A stretch of DNA of 56,490 bases from Anoxybacillus sp. J5B_2022 (GTDB taxonomy: Bacteria > Bacillota > Bacilli > Bacillales > Anoxybacillaceae). Positions 22,482 through 33,290 of the stretch are shown in pieces. How positions within the stretch are numbered: the first letter of the stretch is position 1; each line of letters begins with the position of its first letter. The position numbers were made by a program, and so were the translations under genes. The stretch lies in assembly GCF_026847645.1 (NCBI RefSeq), contig NZ_JAPSMC010000016.1:1-56490 (forward strand). The letters are read 5' to 3'. Under the pieces are notes generated by a model, which was not told the DNA's origin, searched no databases, and saw only the letters and a program-made list of their open reading frames with translations.

Positions 22482-22769
22482 TTATACTTCAAATAGCTCG
22501 ATCTCTTTGCTGTCTGGCGTTAATGTCACAATCGCTTTGCGACGACGGTTTGTAAGTCCGCTATAACGGCCGACACGCTTGAATTTACCTTTATAGTTCA
22601 TGATGTTGACCTTTTCAACTTTCACACCGAAGATCGCTTCTACAGCGTCTTTTACTTCCGTTTTGTTCGCTTTCACATCAACTTCAAATGTGTATTTTTT
22701 TTGCGCAACTAAATTCATTGAGTTTTCAGTGATAACGGGGCGCTTAATAATATCGCGAGGATCTTTCAT
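22482..22769 (-). CDS. rplW: 50S ribosomal protein L23
   Basis: L23 lies at the tunnel exit and is the docking point for trigger factor and SRP. The 95-residue product starts [20 protein letters not shown] and ends [12 protein letters not shown]. Its start codon overlaps the rplD stop as TAATG. Confidence 0.98.
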   Translation of the reverse strand: MKDPRDIIKRPVITENSMNLVAQKKYTFEVDVKANKTEVKDAVEAIFGVKVEKVNIMNYKGKFKRVGRYSGLTNRRRKAIVTLTPDSKEIELFEV

Positions 22770-23392
22770 TATGCAAGCACCTCCTCTACTTTTTCCACGG
22801 CAGCTTTTGTGATGACAAGCTTATCGTGGTTTAACACATCAAGAACGTTAATTCCGTTCGCTGTAACGACTGTTACACCTGGAATGTTACGCGCAGATAA
22901 TAAGATGTTTTCGTTGAGATCTGCTGTAACGATAAGCGCTTTGCGGTCAACAGAAAGATTATTTAAAATTTTCACCATTTCTTTCGTTTTTGGCGCTTCA
23001 AGCGCTAAGTTGTCTAATACAACGATGTTGTTTTCAAGCACTTTGGAAGATAACGCCGATTTAATCGCTAAACGGCGCACTTTTTTCGGTAATTTATAGC
23101 TGTAGCTGCGCGGAACCGGACCGAATACCGTACCACCACCACGCCATTGTGGAGAGCGAATCGAACCTTGGCGCGCACGGCCAGTACCTTTTTGACGCCA
23201 TGGTTTACGGCCACCGCCGCTTACTTCAGCGCGATTTTTCGTTTTGTGCGTTCCTTGACGCAAAGAAGCACGTTGCATAATCACTGCTTCAAATAACACA
23301 TGTTTGTTTGGCTCAATACCAAATACGGAATCATTTAATTCGATTTCTCCGACAGTCGCTCCGTTTTGGTTGTACAATGCTACTTTTGGCAT
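22769..23392 (-). CDS. rplD: 50S ribosomal protein L4
   Basis: L4 has a globular part and a loop reaching the exit tunnel. In E. coli it autoregulates this operon; Bacillus is reported not to use that leader. The 207-residue sequence contains the tunnel loop region [20 protein letters not shown] and [20 protein letters not shown]. No resistance-type change is apparent in the loop. Confidence 0.98.
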   Translation of the reverse strand: MPKVALYNQNGATVGEIELNDSVFGIEPNKHVLFEAVIMQRASLRQGTHKTKNRAEVSGGGRKPWRQKGTGRARQGSIRSPQWRGGGTVFGPVPRSYSYKLPKKVRRLAIKSALSSKVLENNIVVLDNLALEAPKTKEMVKILNNLSVDRKALIVTADLNENILLSARNIPGVTVVTANGINVLDVLNHDKLVITKAAVEKVEEVLA

Positions 23393-23419
23393 TGGATAGT
23401 TCCTCCTTTCTTAACAAAG

Positions 23420-24055
23420 TTATTTCACTTTCGCTTTAACCGCACTTTTAATGACTACAAGCCCTTTGTTTGGACCTGGTACGTTTCCTTTGATAAGAAG
23501 CAAGTTGCGTTCCGTATCAACTTTCACGATTTTTAAGTTTTGCACCGTTACGCGTTCGCCACCCATACGACCTGGCAATTCTTTCGATTTGAATACTCGG
23601 TTTGGCGCGATTGGACCCATCGAACCAGGACGACGATGGTAACGTGAACCGTGTGCCATTGGTCCACGAGATTGGCCATGGCGTTTGATTGCACCTTGGA
23701 ATCCTTTACCTTTTGAAACTCCTGTTACATCAACGATATCGCCTTCAGCGAAAATATCAACTTTGACTTCCTGACCAACTTCATATTCCGCTACATTTGC
23801 ACCGCGGATTTCACGAATGAAGCGCTTAGGCGCAGTATTCGCTTTCGCTGCATGTCCTTTTTCCGGTTTGTTTGCTAATTTTTCACGTTTATCTTCAAAC
23901 CCTAATTGAATCGCTTCATAACCGTCGTTTTCGACCGTTTTCTTTTGAAGCACGACGTTCGGAGTCGCTTCAATTACCGTTACAGGAATTAAGTCACCGT
24001 TTTCCGCGAATACTTGCGTCATCCCGATTTTTCTACCTAAGATTCCTTTGGTCAT
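23420..24055 (-). CDS. rplC: 50S ribosomal protein L3
   Basis: L3 is an assembly initiator whose central extension approaches the peptidyl transferase centre. The 211-residue product begins [20 protein letters not shown] and includes [20 protein letters not shown] and [19 protein letters not shown]. It follows rpsJ by 32 bases. Confidence 0.98.
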   Translation of the reverse strand: MTKGILGRKIGMTQVFAENGDLIPVTVIEATPNVVLQKKTVENDGYEAIQLGFEDKREKLANKPEKGHAAKANTAPKRFIREIRGANVAEYEVGQEVKVDIFAEGDIVDVTGVSKGKGFQGAIKRHGQSRGPMAHGSRYHRRPGSMGPIAPNRVFKSKELPGRMGGERVTVQNLKIVKVDTERNLLLIKGNVPGPNKGLVVIKSAVKAKVK

Positions 24056-24087
24056 TCGTCACACCTCCTATAAGTTCATTTTGACAA

Positions 24088-24522
<435 letters not shown>

Positions 24523-24528
24523 TTAAAC

Positions 24529-24557
24529 ATTATACAGATATGAAAAGCAAAATGCAA
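24529..24557 (-). promoter_or_regulatory. Candidate proximal promoter of the S10 operon
   Basis: Minus strand TTGCAT (24552-24557), 17-bp spacer and a consensus TATAAT (24529-24534). Predicted start near 24522, about 125 bases before rpsJ. Confidence 0.65.
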
Positions 24558-24588
24558 GTAAAATATCGGATACTTGCACACTTCTTTT

Positions 24589-24617
24589 ATTATACACACC
24601 TGTCCACGATGTTTCAA
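24589..24617 (-). promoter_or_regulatory. Distal promoter of the S10 operon
   Basis: TTGAAA (24612-24617), 17-bp spacer and TATAAT (24589-24594), just after the tuf terminator. It is the best-matched promoter for the superoperon and lies 60 bases from the proximal one. Confidence 0.8.
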
Positions 24618-24633
24618 CCGCCCGCAAAAACGC

Positions 24634-24665
24634 TAAAAAGCAGGTTTGCCTGGGCAAACCTGCTT
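24634..24665 (-). terminator. Terminator of tuf
   Basis: AAGCAGGTTTGCC (24638-24650) is complementary to GGCAAACCTGCTT (24653-24665), giving about 12 pairs around a CAGG loop on the minus strand, followed by TTTTTAGCG. It ends the str operon 8 bases after the tuf stop. Confidence 0.9.
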
Positions 24666-24672
24666 ACTTTCA

Positions 24673-25860
24673 TTACTCGATGATAGAAGATACAACGCCA
24701 GCGCCTACTGTACGACCGCCTTCACGGATCGAGAATTTTGTACCTTCTTCGATCGCGATTGGCGCGATTAGTTCTACTGTCATTTCAACGTTGTCGCCAG
24801 GCATTACCATCTCTACGCCTTCTGGAAGAGTGATGATCCCTGTTACGTCCGTTGTACGGAAGTAGAATTGTGGACGATAGTTAGAGAAGAATGGAGTATG
24901 ACGTCCACCTTCTTCTTTTGACAATACGTAAACTTCCGCTTTGAATTTTGTGTGTGGTGTGATTGTACCTGGTTTTGCAAGTACTTGACCACGTTGTACT
25001 TCGTCACGAGATACCCCGCGAAGAAGTGCACCGATGTTGTCACCAGCTTCTGCTTGGTCAAGAAGTTTACGGAACATTTCTACACCTGTAACAGTTGTAG
25101 CTTTTGGCTCTTCAGAAAGACCGATGATCTCAACTGCGTCACCAACTTTTAATACGCCGCGCTCAACACGACCAGTTGCAACTGTACCGCGACCAGTGAT
25201 AGAGAATACGTCTTCAACCGGCATCATGAACGGTTTGTCAACTTCGCGTTGTGGAGTTGGAATGTACTCGTCAACAGCGTTCATAAGCTCGATGATTTTT
25301 GCTTCCCACTCAGCGTCGCCTTCAAGTGCTTTTAATGCAGAACCTTTGATAACAGGAACTTCGTCGCCAGGGAAGTCGTATTCAGACAATAGGTCACGAA
25401 CTTCCATTTCAACAAGCTCTAATAGTTCTTCGTCGTCTACCATATCGCATTTGTTTAAGAATACAACGATGTATGGTACACCTACTTGACGAGAAAGAAG
25501 AATGTGCTCGCGAGTTTGCGGCATTGGACCGTCAGCTGCAGATACTACAAGGATCGCGCCGTCCATTTGTGCTGCACCAGTGATCATGTTTTTCACGTAG
25601 TCAGCGTGGCCTGGGCAGTCAACGTGTGCATAGTGGCGAGCGTCAGTTTCATACTCAACGTGTGCAGTTGAGATTGTGATCCCGCGCTCACGCTCTTCTG
25701 GAGCAGCGTCGATTTGGTCATAAGCACGCGCTTCTGCTTTCCCTTGTTTTGCAAGAACTGTTGTGATTGCTGCTGTTAAAGTTGTTTTACCGTGGTCAAC
25801 GTGGCCAATTGTACCAATGTTAACGTGTGGTTTCGTGCGTTCGAATTTCGCTTTAGCCAT
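24673..25860 (-). CDS. tuf: Elongation factor Tu
   Basis: EF-Tu delivers aminoacyl-tRNA to the ribosome as a GTP complex. The 395-residue protein has G1 [10 protein letters not shown] (residues 19-28), DCPGHADYV (G3) and NKCDMVD (G4), then the two beta-barrel domains; [11 protein letters not shown] and the C-terminal [13 protein letters not shown] are intact. It is the only tuf copy in the window. It follows fusA by 132 bases, with its own promoter and a long leader hairpin, so it may be expressed more strongly than the rest of the str operon. Confidence 0.98.
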   Translation of the reverse strand: MAKAKFERTKPHVNIGTIGHVDHGKTTLTAAITTVLAKQGKAEARAYDQIDAAPEERERGITISTAHVEYETDARHYAHVDCPGHADYVKNMITGAAQMDGAILVVSAADGPMPQTREHILLSRQVGVPYIVVFLNKCDMVDDEELLELVEMEVRDLLSEYDFPGDEVPVIKGSALKALEGDAEWEAKIIELMNAVDEYIPTPQREVDKPFMMPVEDVFSITGRGTVATGRVERGVLKVGDAVEIIGLSEEPKATTVTGVEMFRKLLDQAEAGDNIGALLRGVSRDEVQRGQVLAKPGTITPHTKFKAEVYVLSKEEGGRHTPFFSNYRPQFYFRTTDVTGIITLPEGVEMVMPGDNVEMTVELIAPIAIEEGTKFSIREGGRTVGAGVVSSIIE

Positions 25861-25914
25861 TAGAAATATCCTCCTTAAATATAAATTTCATATTTAGATT
25901 AAGTATATAGGATG

Positions 25915-25950
25915 CTTGGAAACGCACATGCAAGCATGTCCGCTTCCAAG
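25915..25950 (-). promoter_or_regulatory. Long hairpin in the tuf leader
   Basis: The two 16-base arms 25915-25930 and 25935-25950 pair around the loop CTTG with one G-U and one mismatch. No T-run follows, so it is not a terminator. It probably stabilises the mRNA or marks a processing site between fusA and tuf. Confidence 0.6.
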
Positions 25951-25963
25951 TCTTACATAAGTA

Positions 25964-25992
25964 TTTATACTTGAACAGCGCTGGAAAATCAA
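25964..25992 (-). promoter_or_regulatory. Candidate promoter of tuf
   Basis: TTGATT (25987-25992, directly after the fusA stop), 17-bp spacer and TATAAA (25964-25969) on the minus strand. B. subtilis tuf is also known to have its own promoter. Confidence 0.6.
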
Positions 25993-28071
25993 TTATTCAC
26001 CTTTATTTTTTTTGATGATTTCCTCAGCGATGCTCTTCGGAACTTCTTCATAATGGTCGAACACCATGGTGAATGTTCCGCGACCTTGTGTGTTGGAACG
26101 CAATGACGTTGCATATCCAAACATTTCAGACAGTGGAACCATCGCGCGAACAACTTGAGCGTTACCGCGTGCTTCCATACCTTCTACGCGGCCGCGACGA
26201 GATGTGATGTCACCCATAATGTCACCTAAATATTCTTCAGGAACGATGACTTCGACTCTCATAATTGGTTCGAGCAATACTGGATCACATTTTGTTGCCG
26301 CGTTTTTCAATGCAAGCGAAGCAGCAATTTTGAACGCCATTTCACTTGAGTCGACATCGTGGTAAGAACCATCGAATAGTTTTGCTTTAATATCGACAAC
26401 TGGATATCCAGCCAGAACCCCATTTTGCATCGCATCTTCAAGACCTGCTTGAATCGCTGGGATGTATTCTCTTGGAACAACCCCACCGACGATCGCGTTC
26501 TCAAATTCAAATCCTTTTCCTTCTTCATTTGGCGAGAATTCGATCCAAACGTGACCGTATTGACCGCGACCACCAGATTGACGCACGAATTTACCTTCGA
26601 CTTGCGCCGATTTACGGAATGTTTCGCGGTATGCTACTTGTGGAGCACCAACGTTTGCTTCGACTTTAAATTCGCGACGCATACGGTCAACGATAATGTC
26701 AAGGTGAAGCTCGCCCATTCCCGCGATGATCGTTTGACCTGTTTCTTGGTCTGTCCATGCGCGGAATGTTGGGTCTTCTTCTTGAAGTTTTTGCAACGCT
26801 GTGCTCATTTTGTCTTGGTCCGCTTTTGACTTCGGCTCAATTGCGATTTGGATAACTGGCTCTGGGAATGTCATCGACTCTAGGATGACAGGAGCTTTTT
26901 CATCGCACAATGTGTCACCAGTCGTTGTATCTTTTAACCCTACCGCTGCTGCGATATCACCAGCATAAACTTTTGAAATTTCTTGACGGTGGTTGGCGTG
27001 CATTTGCAAAATACGACCGATCCGTTCACGTTTGCGTTTTGTTGAGTTCAACACGTATGAACCCGAATCTAACGTACCGGAATAAACGCGGAAGAACGTC
27101 AACTTACCAACGTAAGGGTCTGTCATAATTTTGAACGCTAGTGCTGCAAACGGAGCATCGTCACGAGATTCACGTACTGTTTCTTCTTCTGTATCTGGAA
27201 CAACCCCTTTAATCGCAGGGATGTCTACTGGAGAAGGTAAGTAGTCGACGACGCCGTCAAGCATTAATTGAACACCTTTGTTTTTAAACGCAGAACCGCA
27301 GAATACTGGGAAGAATTCAACAGAAACTGTCGCTTTACGAATCGCTGCTTTAAGCTCTTCTTTTGTAATTTCTTCCCCTTCTAGATACTTCATCATTAAT
27401 TCTTCATCAAGCTCTGCAACTGCTTCGATTAATTTGCCGCGATATTCTTCCGCCATATCGCGATAATCTTCTGGAATTTCGATGCGTTCAATGTTTTTCC
27501 CTAATTCATCATGATAGTGATACGCACACATTTCGACAAGGTCAATGATGCCGGAGAATTGATCTTCTGCACCGATTGGCAATTGAACCGGGTGCGCATT
27601 CGCTTGCAAACGATCATGAAGCGTTTTTACAGAATATAGGAAGTCTGCACCGATCTTATCCATTTTGTTGACGAATACGATACGCGGAACACCGTATGTA
27701 GTCGCTTGACGCCATACTGTTTCTGTTTGCGGCTCTACCCCAGATTGCGCGTCAAGTACCGCTACCGCACCGTCTAAAACGCGCAATGAGCGCTCCACTT
27801 CTACAGTGAAGTCTACGTGTCCTGGTGTGTCGATGATGTTAATACGGTGACCTTTCCATTGCGCTGTTGTTGCCGCAGACGTGATCGTAATCCCGCGCTC
27901 TTGTTCTTGCTCCATCCAGTCCATCGTCGCAGCACCTTCATGGACTTCACCGATTTTATGAACGCGTCCTGTGTAGAAAAGGATACGTTCCGTTGTTGTT
28001 GTTTTACCGGCATCAATATGGGCCATGATACCAATATTGCGAGTGTTTTCTAAGGAGAACTCTCTTGCCAT
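25993..28071 (-). CDS. fusA: Elongation factor G
   Basis: EF-G drives translocation and, with RRF, ribosome recycling. The 692-residue protein starts [20 protein letters not shown] and has G1 [21 protein letters not shown] (G3) and NKMDKIGAD (G4). Domain IV with [12 protein letters not shown] and the C-terminal [20 protein letters not shown] are complete. The start at 28071 is the family start with GGAGG upstream; the longer frame to 28173 runs through a leader hairpin. Confidence 0.98.
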   Translation of the reverse strand: MAREFSLENTRNIGIMAHIDAGKTTTTERILFYTGRVHKIGEVHEGAATMDWMEQEQERGITITSAATTAQWKGHRINIIDTPGHVDFTVEVERSLRVLDGAVAVLDAQSGVEPQTETVWRQATTYGVPRIVFVNKMDKIGADFLYSVKTLHDRLQANAHPVQLPIGAEDQFSGIIDLVEMCAYHYHDELGKNIERIEIPEDYRDMAEEYRGKLIEAVAELDEELMMKYLEGEEITKEELKAAIRKATVSVEFFPVFCGSAFKNKGVQLMLDGVVDYLPSPVDIPAIKGVVPDTEEETVRESRDDAPFAALAFKIMTDPYVGKLTFFRVYSGTLDSGSYVLNSTKRKRERIGRILQMHANHRQEISKVYAGDIAAAVGLKDTTTGDTLCDEKAPVILESMTFPEPVIQIAIEPKSKADQDKMSTALQKLQEEDPTFRAWTDQETGQTIIAGMGELHLDIIVDRMRREFKVEANVGAPQVAYRETFRKSAQVEGKFVRQSGGRGQYGHVWIEFSPNEEGKGFEFENAIVGGVVPREYIPAIQAGLEDAMQNGVLAGYPVVDIKAKLFDGSYHDVDSSEMAFKIAASLALKNAATKCDPVLLEPIMRVEVIVPEEYLGDIMGDITSRRGRVEGMEARGNAQVVRAMVPLSEMFGYATSLRSNTQGRGTFTMVFDHYEEVPKSIAEEIIKKNKGE

Positions 28072-28130
28072 CTTGGTTTTTTCTCCTTCCTTTAGGTAAA
28101 TATCGTGTTTGATAAAAGGTTGCAAATATA

Positions 28131-28188
28131 GGAATATAGGTGAGCATGCAGCAGGAAGCCCCACCGCCTTCACCTATTTCCTATTATA
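28131..28188 (-). promoter_or_regulatory. Leader hairpin and possible -10 before fusA
   Basis: GGAATATAGGTGA (28131-28143) pairs with TCACCTATTTCC (28170-28181), a 12-13 bp imperfect stem. Directly upstream the minus strand has TATAAT (28183-28188) without a good -35. The element could be an fusA promoter with a structured leader or only an mRNA stem within the str operon. Confidence 0.45.
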
Positions 28189-28223
28189 CAATAAAAAAGA
28201 ATAGCTTCATTGTGAAAAAATGA

Positions 28224-28736
<513 letters not shown>

Positions 28737-28740
28737 TTAA

Positions 28741-29163
28741 TTATTTTTTAGGCGCTTTTGGTCTCTTCGCACCGTACTTCGAGCGACCTTGCATACGGTT
28801 CGCTACACCAGCAGTGTCAAGCGCCCCACGAACGATGTGATAGCGTACCCCTGGCAAGTCTTTTACACGTCCACCACGAATTAATACAACGCTGTGCTCT
28901 TGTAAGTTGTGGCCGATACCAGGAATGTATGCTGTTACCTCGATACCGTTTGACAAGCGTACACGAGCATATTTACGAAGCGCTGAGTTTGGCTTCTTCG
29001 GTGTCATTGTTCCTACACGTGTACATACACCGCGTTTTTGTGGAGACGCAACGTTTGTTTGTACTTTTTTGAAGCTGTTGTACCCTTTATTTAAAGCAGG
29101 GGATTTAGATTTTACTACTTTTTTCGTACGGCCTTTGCGTACTAGCTGATTAATTGTAGGCAT
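28741..29163 (-). CDS. rpsL: 30S ribosomal protein S12
   Basis: S12 monitors codon-anticodon pairing in the decoding centre. The 140-residue sequence [20 protein letters not shown] contains [17 protein letters not shown] and [13 protein letters not shown], with the lysines and proline that mutate to streptomycin resistance or dependence in their sensitive form. The start at 29163 is preceded by GGGAGG. Confidence 0.98.
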   Translation of the reverse strand: MPTINQLVRKGRTKKVVKSKSPALNKGYNSFKKVQTNVASPQKRGVCTRVGTMTPKKPNSALRKYARVRLSNGIEVTAYIPGIGHNLQEHSVVLIRGGRVKDLPGVRYHIVRGALDTAGVANRMQGRSKYGAKRPKAPKK

Positions 29164-29226
29164 GATAAATTTCCTCCCTTCACACATAAGTTCAAGCCCA
29201 CACATCCAGGTGGCTCATAATTTATG

Positions 29227-29261
29227 CAAAAACAAAGTTTTTGTAGTAAACCCACAAAAAC
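29227..29261 (-). promoter_or_regulatory. Alternative hairpins between rplGB and rpsL
   Basis: Three segments compete: CAAAAAC (29227-29233), GTTTTTGT (29237-29244) and ACAAAAAC (29254-29261). The middle one can pair with either neighbour, as in an attenuator switch. The stems are A/T-rich and no long T-run follows, so a regulatory role is only a suggestion. Confidence 0.4.
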
Positions 29262-29265
29262 AGTT

Positions 29266-29514
29266 TTAACGAATGATCGCAACAGCTGCCGCTCCCACTT
29301 GGATTTTGCACGCTTTCCCAAGTTTTTTCATCGAGTCTACTTTCGTAATAGGAACGTTCGCCTCTTTTGCCGCTTCGATAATTTTATTGATAATTGCCGG
29401 GTCGGCATCTTCGGCTACAATCACTTCCCGTACGTTTCCTTCTCTCAGAGCACGCACTGTTTGCTTGGTTCCGACTACAAATTGTTGCGCCTGTAATACT
29501 TTTTCATAAGACAT
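29266..29514 (-). CDS. rplGB: L7Ae-family ribosome-associated protein RplGB (YbxF)
   Basis: An 82-residue L7Ae/L30e/S12e/Gadd45 fold protein, known as YbxF in B. subtilis, where it binds K-turn RNA and associates with ribosomes. Diagnostic sequence is VVGTKQTVRALREGNVREVI and VGAAAVAII. It starts the str operon, between a good promoter at 29560-29588 and rpsL. Its precise RNA target is not settled. Confidence 0.93.
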   Translation of the reverse strand: MSYEKVLQAQQFVVGTKQTVRALREGNVREVIVAEDADPAIINKIIEAAKEANVPITKVDSMKKLGKACKIQVGAAAVAIIR

Positions 29515-29559
29515 CTTAAAATATCCTCCAAAGTACCAGGTTTTTGGAACACCTTTATT

Positions 29560-29588
29560 ACATTAACATTTTCTTATGGCATTGTCAA
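29560..29588 (-). promoter_or_regulatory. Promoter of rplGB-rpsL-rpsG-fusA-tuf (str operon)
   Basis: Minus strand TTGACA (29583-29588), 17-bp spacer and TAATGT (29560-29565) with an upstream TGT that makes an extended -10. It lies directly after the rpoC terminator. Confidence 0.65.
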
Positions 29589-29599
29589 CTGTTAAATTT

Positions 29600-29629
29600 G
29601 TTACCGGCAAGTTTTTGCTTGCCGGTAAC
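29600..29629 (-). terminator. Terminator of rpoB-rpoC
   Basis: A perfect 12-bp stem, GTTACCGGCAAG (29600-29611) with its complement at 29618-29629. The minus-strand tail AAATTTAAC is poor in T, so some read-through into the str operon is likely. Confidence 0.75.
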
Positions 29630-29636
29630 GTAGTGT

Positions 29637-32600
29637 TTATTTATTGGATGTTGTCATTTGCTCATTTGCTTGCTTTTTCGCGACCGGCTTGATTTTCCGA
29701 TAGCGCGCCATTCCCGTTCCTGCAGGGACGAGCTTACCGATAATGACGTTTTCTTTTAAGCCAAGCAATTCGTCACGTTTTCCTTTAATCGCCGCATCGG
29801 TCAAGACGCGTGTCGTTTCTTGGAACGAAGCAGCAGACAAGAACGAATCCGTTTCAAGCGATGCTTTCGTGATTCCAAGCAGTACTGGACGGGCTGTCGC
29901 TGGACGTTTTCCTTCTAGCAACACTTTGGCATTCGCATCGGTAAACTGATGAACATCCAACAATGTCCCCGGAAGCACGTCCGTATCCCCAGCATCGATG
30001 ACGCGAACTTTGCGAAGCATTTGACGAACCATTACTTCAATGTGCTTATCGCTAATTTCTACCCCTTGCATCCGGTATACTTTTTGCACTTCACGCAACA
30101 AGTATTCCTGCACCGCTGTAATGTCTTTTATTTTGAGCAGTTCTTTCGGGTCGATCGAACCTTCTGTCAACTCTTGACCGCGTTCGACATGTTGGCCTTC
30201 TTGAACTTTTAGTCTTGCGTTATACGGAGCCGTATACGTGCGAGTTTCCACTTCGCCCTTCACAACGATTTCTTGCTGACGGTCGCGTGTTTCGTTAATG
30301 GAAACGACAACCCCGTCAATTTCGGAAATGACGGCTTGACCTTTCGGATTGCGCGCTTCAAACAACTCTTGAACACGCGGCAAACCTTGGGTAATATCGT
30401 CTCCGGCTACCCCGCCTGTATGGAATGTACGCATCGTCAACTGCGTACCCGGTTCACCGATCGACTGCGCAGCGATAATTCCGACTGCTTCGCCCACTTC
30501 CACTTCCGCGCCGGTCGCAAGGTTGCGTCCGTAACATTTTTTACATACGCCGTGACGTGTGTTACATGTAAACGCAGAGCGAATCCATACTTTGTCAATG
30601 CCTGCTTTAATAATTGCATTGGCGATATCTTCTGTAATCATTTCGTTTTCGCGAACGATAACTTCGCCTGTTTCCGGGTGTTTTACCGTCTTTCTTGCAT
30701 AACGGCCGATTAGGCGTTCTTCTAGCTTTACAATGACTTCTGTTCCATCCGTCAGCGCTCTAACAAGCATGCCGCGGTCTGTACCGCAATCATCTTCACG
30801 AACGATCACGTCTTGAGCAACATCGACAAGACGGCGCGTTAAGTATCCAGAGTCTGCTGTTTTCAACGCCGTGTCTGCTAGCCCTTTACGCGCACCGTGC
30901 GTAGAAATGAAGTACTCCAATACTGTCAACCCTTCACGGAACGACGATTTGATTGGCAACTCGATAATTCGTCCGGCTGGGTTCGCCATCAAACCGCGCA
31001 TGCCGGCAAGCTGCGTAAAGTTCGAAGCGTTACCGCGGGCACCAGAGTCGCTCATCATAAAGATCGGGTTGCGCTTATCTAACGATTCCATCAATTTGCT
31101 TTGGATTTTATCTTTCGCAGCGCTCCAGATCGAAATGACGCGCTCATAACGTTCTTCGTCGGTAATTAAACCGCGTCTAAACTGCTTTAAGACCGTATCG
31201 ACTTTCGTTTGCGCTTCTTGTAAAATTTCTTGTTTTTCTGGCAAGACGACGATATCAGCTACACCGATCGTAATACCAGCTTTTGTCGAATACTTAAAGC
31301 CAAGATCTTTCATGCGATCAAGCATTTTCGATGTTTCCGTAATTTTGAAACGCTTGAACACTTCCGCGATAATATTTCCAAGCACTTTCTTTTTGAACGG
31401 CGGAACAAGTTCACGCTTGCGAATTTCTTCTTTGACGTTTACGCCTTTATCAAGGAAATATTTATCCGGTGTTCTTTCTTCAATATTTTCTTGCGTCGGT
31501 TCGTTAATGTACGGGAATGATTTCGGTAAAATTTCGTTAAAAATCAATTTTCCAACAGTTGTAATGAGCAATTTGTTGTTTTGTTCTTCTGTAAATGTTT
31601 CGTTTTTCAACGAACCGGCATGGATCGCAATCCGAGTATGGAGATGGACGTAGCCGCTATGGTAAGCAAGCAGCGCTTCATCCGTATCTTTGAAAATCAT
31701 TCCCTCGCCAATTGCCCCTTCGCGTTCCATTGTCAAGTAGTAGTTTCCTAATACCATGTCTTGCGAAGGAGTAACAACTGGTTTGCCGTCTTTCGGGTTC
31801 AAAATGTTTTGCGCCGCAAGCATCAATAACCGAGCTTCTGCTTGCGCTTCCGCCGATAACGGAACGTGCACCGCCATCTGGTCACCGTCAAAGTCAGCGT
31901 TGTACGCCGTACATACAAGTGGATGCAGGCGAATCGCACGACCTTCAACAAGCGTCGGTTCGAATGCTTGAATTCCAAGTCTATGCAATGTTGGGGCGCG
32001 GTTTAGAAGCACCGGATGTTCTTTAATGACCGATTCTAATACGTCCCATACTTCCGGATGCACGCGCTCAATTTTCCGTTTCGCGCTTTTAATATTGTGC
32101 GCTAACCCACGTTCCACTAGCTCTTTCATGACGAATGGCTTGAACAGCTCAAGCGCCATTTCTTTCGGCAATCCACATTGATACATTTTTAAGTTCGGAC
32201 CGACGACGATTACCGAACGGCCAGAGTAGTCCACGCGTTTTCCGAGCAAGTTTTGACGGAAACGGCCTTGCTTACCTTTTAGCATATGCGATAACGATTT
32301 TAATGGGCGGTTGCCTGGGCCCGTTACCGGACGGCCGCGACGACCGTTATCAATTAACGCATCCACCGCTTCTTGAAGCATCCGCTTTTCATTTTGCACG
32401 ATAATGTTTGGTGCACCGAGATCTAACAAACGCTTTAAACGATTGTTTCGGTTAATGACGCGACGGTACAAATCGTTTAAATCCGATGTCGCAAACCGGC
32501 CGCCGTCTAGTTGGACCATCGGACGCAATTCCGGTGGAATAACCGGAAGAACATCCAATACCATCCATGCAGGATCATTGCCTGAATTACGGAACGCTTC

Positions 32601-33239
32601 AAGCACTTCTAGCCGTTTAATTGCCCGCGCACGACGTTGTCCTTGCGCCGTTTTTAATTCTTCTTTTAACGCTTCTACTTCTTTTTCCAAGTCGATATCT
32701 TGTAGAAGTTTTTTTATCGCTTCTGCTCCCATCGATGCTTGGAAGGAGTTGCCGTATTTTTCGCGATAAGCCCGGTACTCTTTTTCAGAAAGGAGCTGCT
32801 TTTTCTCAAGCGGCGTATCTCCCGGCTCTGTCACCACGTACGAAGCAAAATAAATGACTTCTTCCAAAGCGCGCGGGGACATGTCTAAAACAAGTCCCAT
32901 GCGGCTTGGAATTCCTTTAAAGTACCATATATGTGAAACAGGAGCAGCTAGTTCAATATGACCCATGCGTTCGCGACGCACTTTAGCGCGGGTCACTTCC
33001 ACGCCACAGCGGTCGCAAACGACACCTTTATAACGTACGCGCTTATATTTTCCGCAATGGCATTCCCAGTCTTTTGTCGGACCGAAAATGCGCTCGCAGA
33101 ACAATCCGTCTTTTTCCGGTTTTAATGTACGATAGTTGATCGTTTCCGGTTTCTTCACTTCACCATACGACCACGAACGGATTTTTTCTGGTGAAGCAAG
33201 ACCGATTTTCATATACTCAAAATTATTTACATCTAGCAA
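29637..33239 (-). CDS. rpoC: DNA-directed RNA polymerase subunit beta'
   Basis: Beta' carries the active-site magnesium and the clamp. The 1200-residue protein contains the N-terminal zinc ribbon (CHCGKYK and CDRCG), the catalytic [12 protein letters not shown], the bridge-helix/trigger-loop region [20 protein letters not shown] and the second zinc site CGTDRG...CYGRNLATG. The start is a TTG at 33239 with GGGAGG upstream, 51 bases after rpoB. Length and ending agree with B. subtilis. Confidence 0.98.
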   Translation of the reverse strand: MLDVNNFEYMKIGLASPEKIRSWSYGEVKKPETINYRTLKPEKDGLFCERIFGPTKDWECHCGKYKRVRYKGVVCDRCGVEVTRAKVRRERMGHIELAAPVSHIWYFKGIPSRMGLVLDMSPRALEEVIYFASYVVTEPGDTPLEKKQLLSEKEYRAYREKYGNSFQASMGAEAIKKLLQDIDLEKEVEALKEELKTAQGQRRARAIKRLEVLEAFRNSGNDPAWMVLDVLPVIPPELRPMVQLDGGRFATSDLNDLYRRVINRNNRLKRLLDLGAPNIIVQNEKRMLQEAVDALIDNGRRGRPVTGPGNRPLKSLSHMLKGKQGRFRQNLLGKRVDYSGRSVIVVGPNLKMYQCGLPKEMALELFKPFVMKELVERGLAHNIKSAKRKIERVHPEVWDVLESVIKEHPVLLNRAPTLHRLGIQAFEPTLVEGRAIRLHPLVCTAYNADFDGDQMAVHVPLSAEAQAEARLLMLAAQNILNPKDGKPVVTPSQDMVLGNYYLTMEREGAIGEGMIFKDTDEALLAYHSGYVHLHTRIAIHAGSLKNETFTEEQNNKLLITTVGKLIFNEILPKSFPYINEPTQENIEERTPDKYFLDKGVNVKEEIRKRELVPPFKKKVLGNIIAEVFKRFKITETSKMLDRMKDLGFKYSTKAGITIGVADIVVLPEKQEILQEAQTKVDTVLKQFRRGLITDEERYERVISIWSAAKDKIQSKLMESLDKRNPIFMMSDSGARGNASNFTQLAGMRGLMANPAGRIIELPIKSSFREGLTVLEYFISTHGARKGLADTALKTADSGYLTRRLVDVAQDVIVREDDCGTDRGMLVRALTDGTEVIVKLEERLIGRYARKTVKHPETGEVIVRENEMITEDIANAIIKAGIDKVWIRSAFTCNTRHGVCKKCYGRNLATGAEVEVGEAVGIIAAQSIGEPGTQLTMRTFHTGGVAGDDITQGLPRVQELFEARNPKGQAVISEIDGVVVSINETRDRQQEIVVKGEVETRTYTAPYNARLKVQEGQHVERGQELTEGSIDPKELLKIKDITAVQEYLLREVQKVYRMQGVEISDKHIEVMVRQMLRKVRVIDAGDTDVLPGTLLDVHQFTDANAKVLLEGKRPATARPVLLGITKASLETDSFLSAASFQETTRVLTDAAIKGKRDELLGLKENVIIGKLVPAGTGMARYRKIKPVAKKQANEQMTTSNK

Positions 33240-33290
33240 GGGGCCTACCTCCCTCTCAATCTCCAGGTTTTACCCTTATTGCCTTATCGC

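Noticed and set aside
28860-29000. Streptomycin-resistance change in rpsL
   Set aside because: [11 protein letters not shown] and [13 protein letters not shown] are unaltered.
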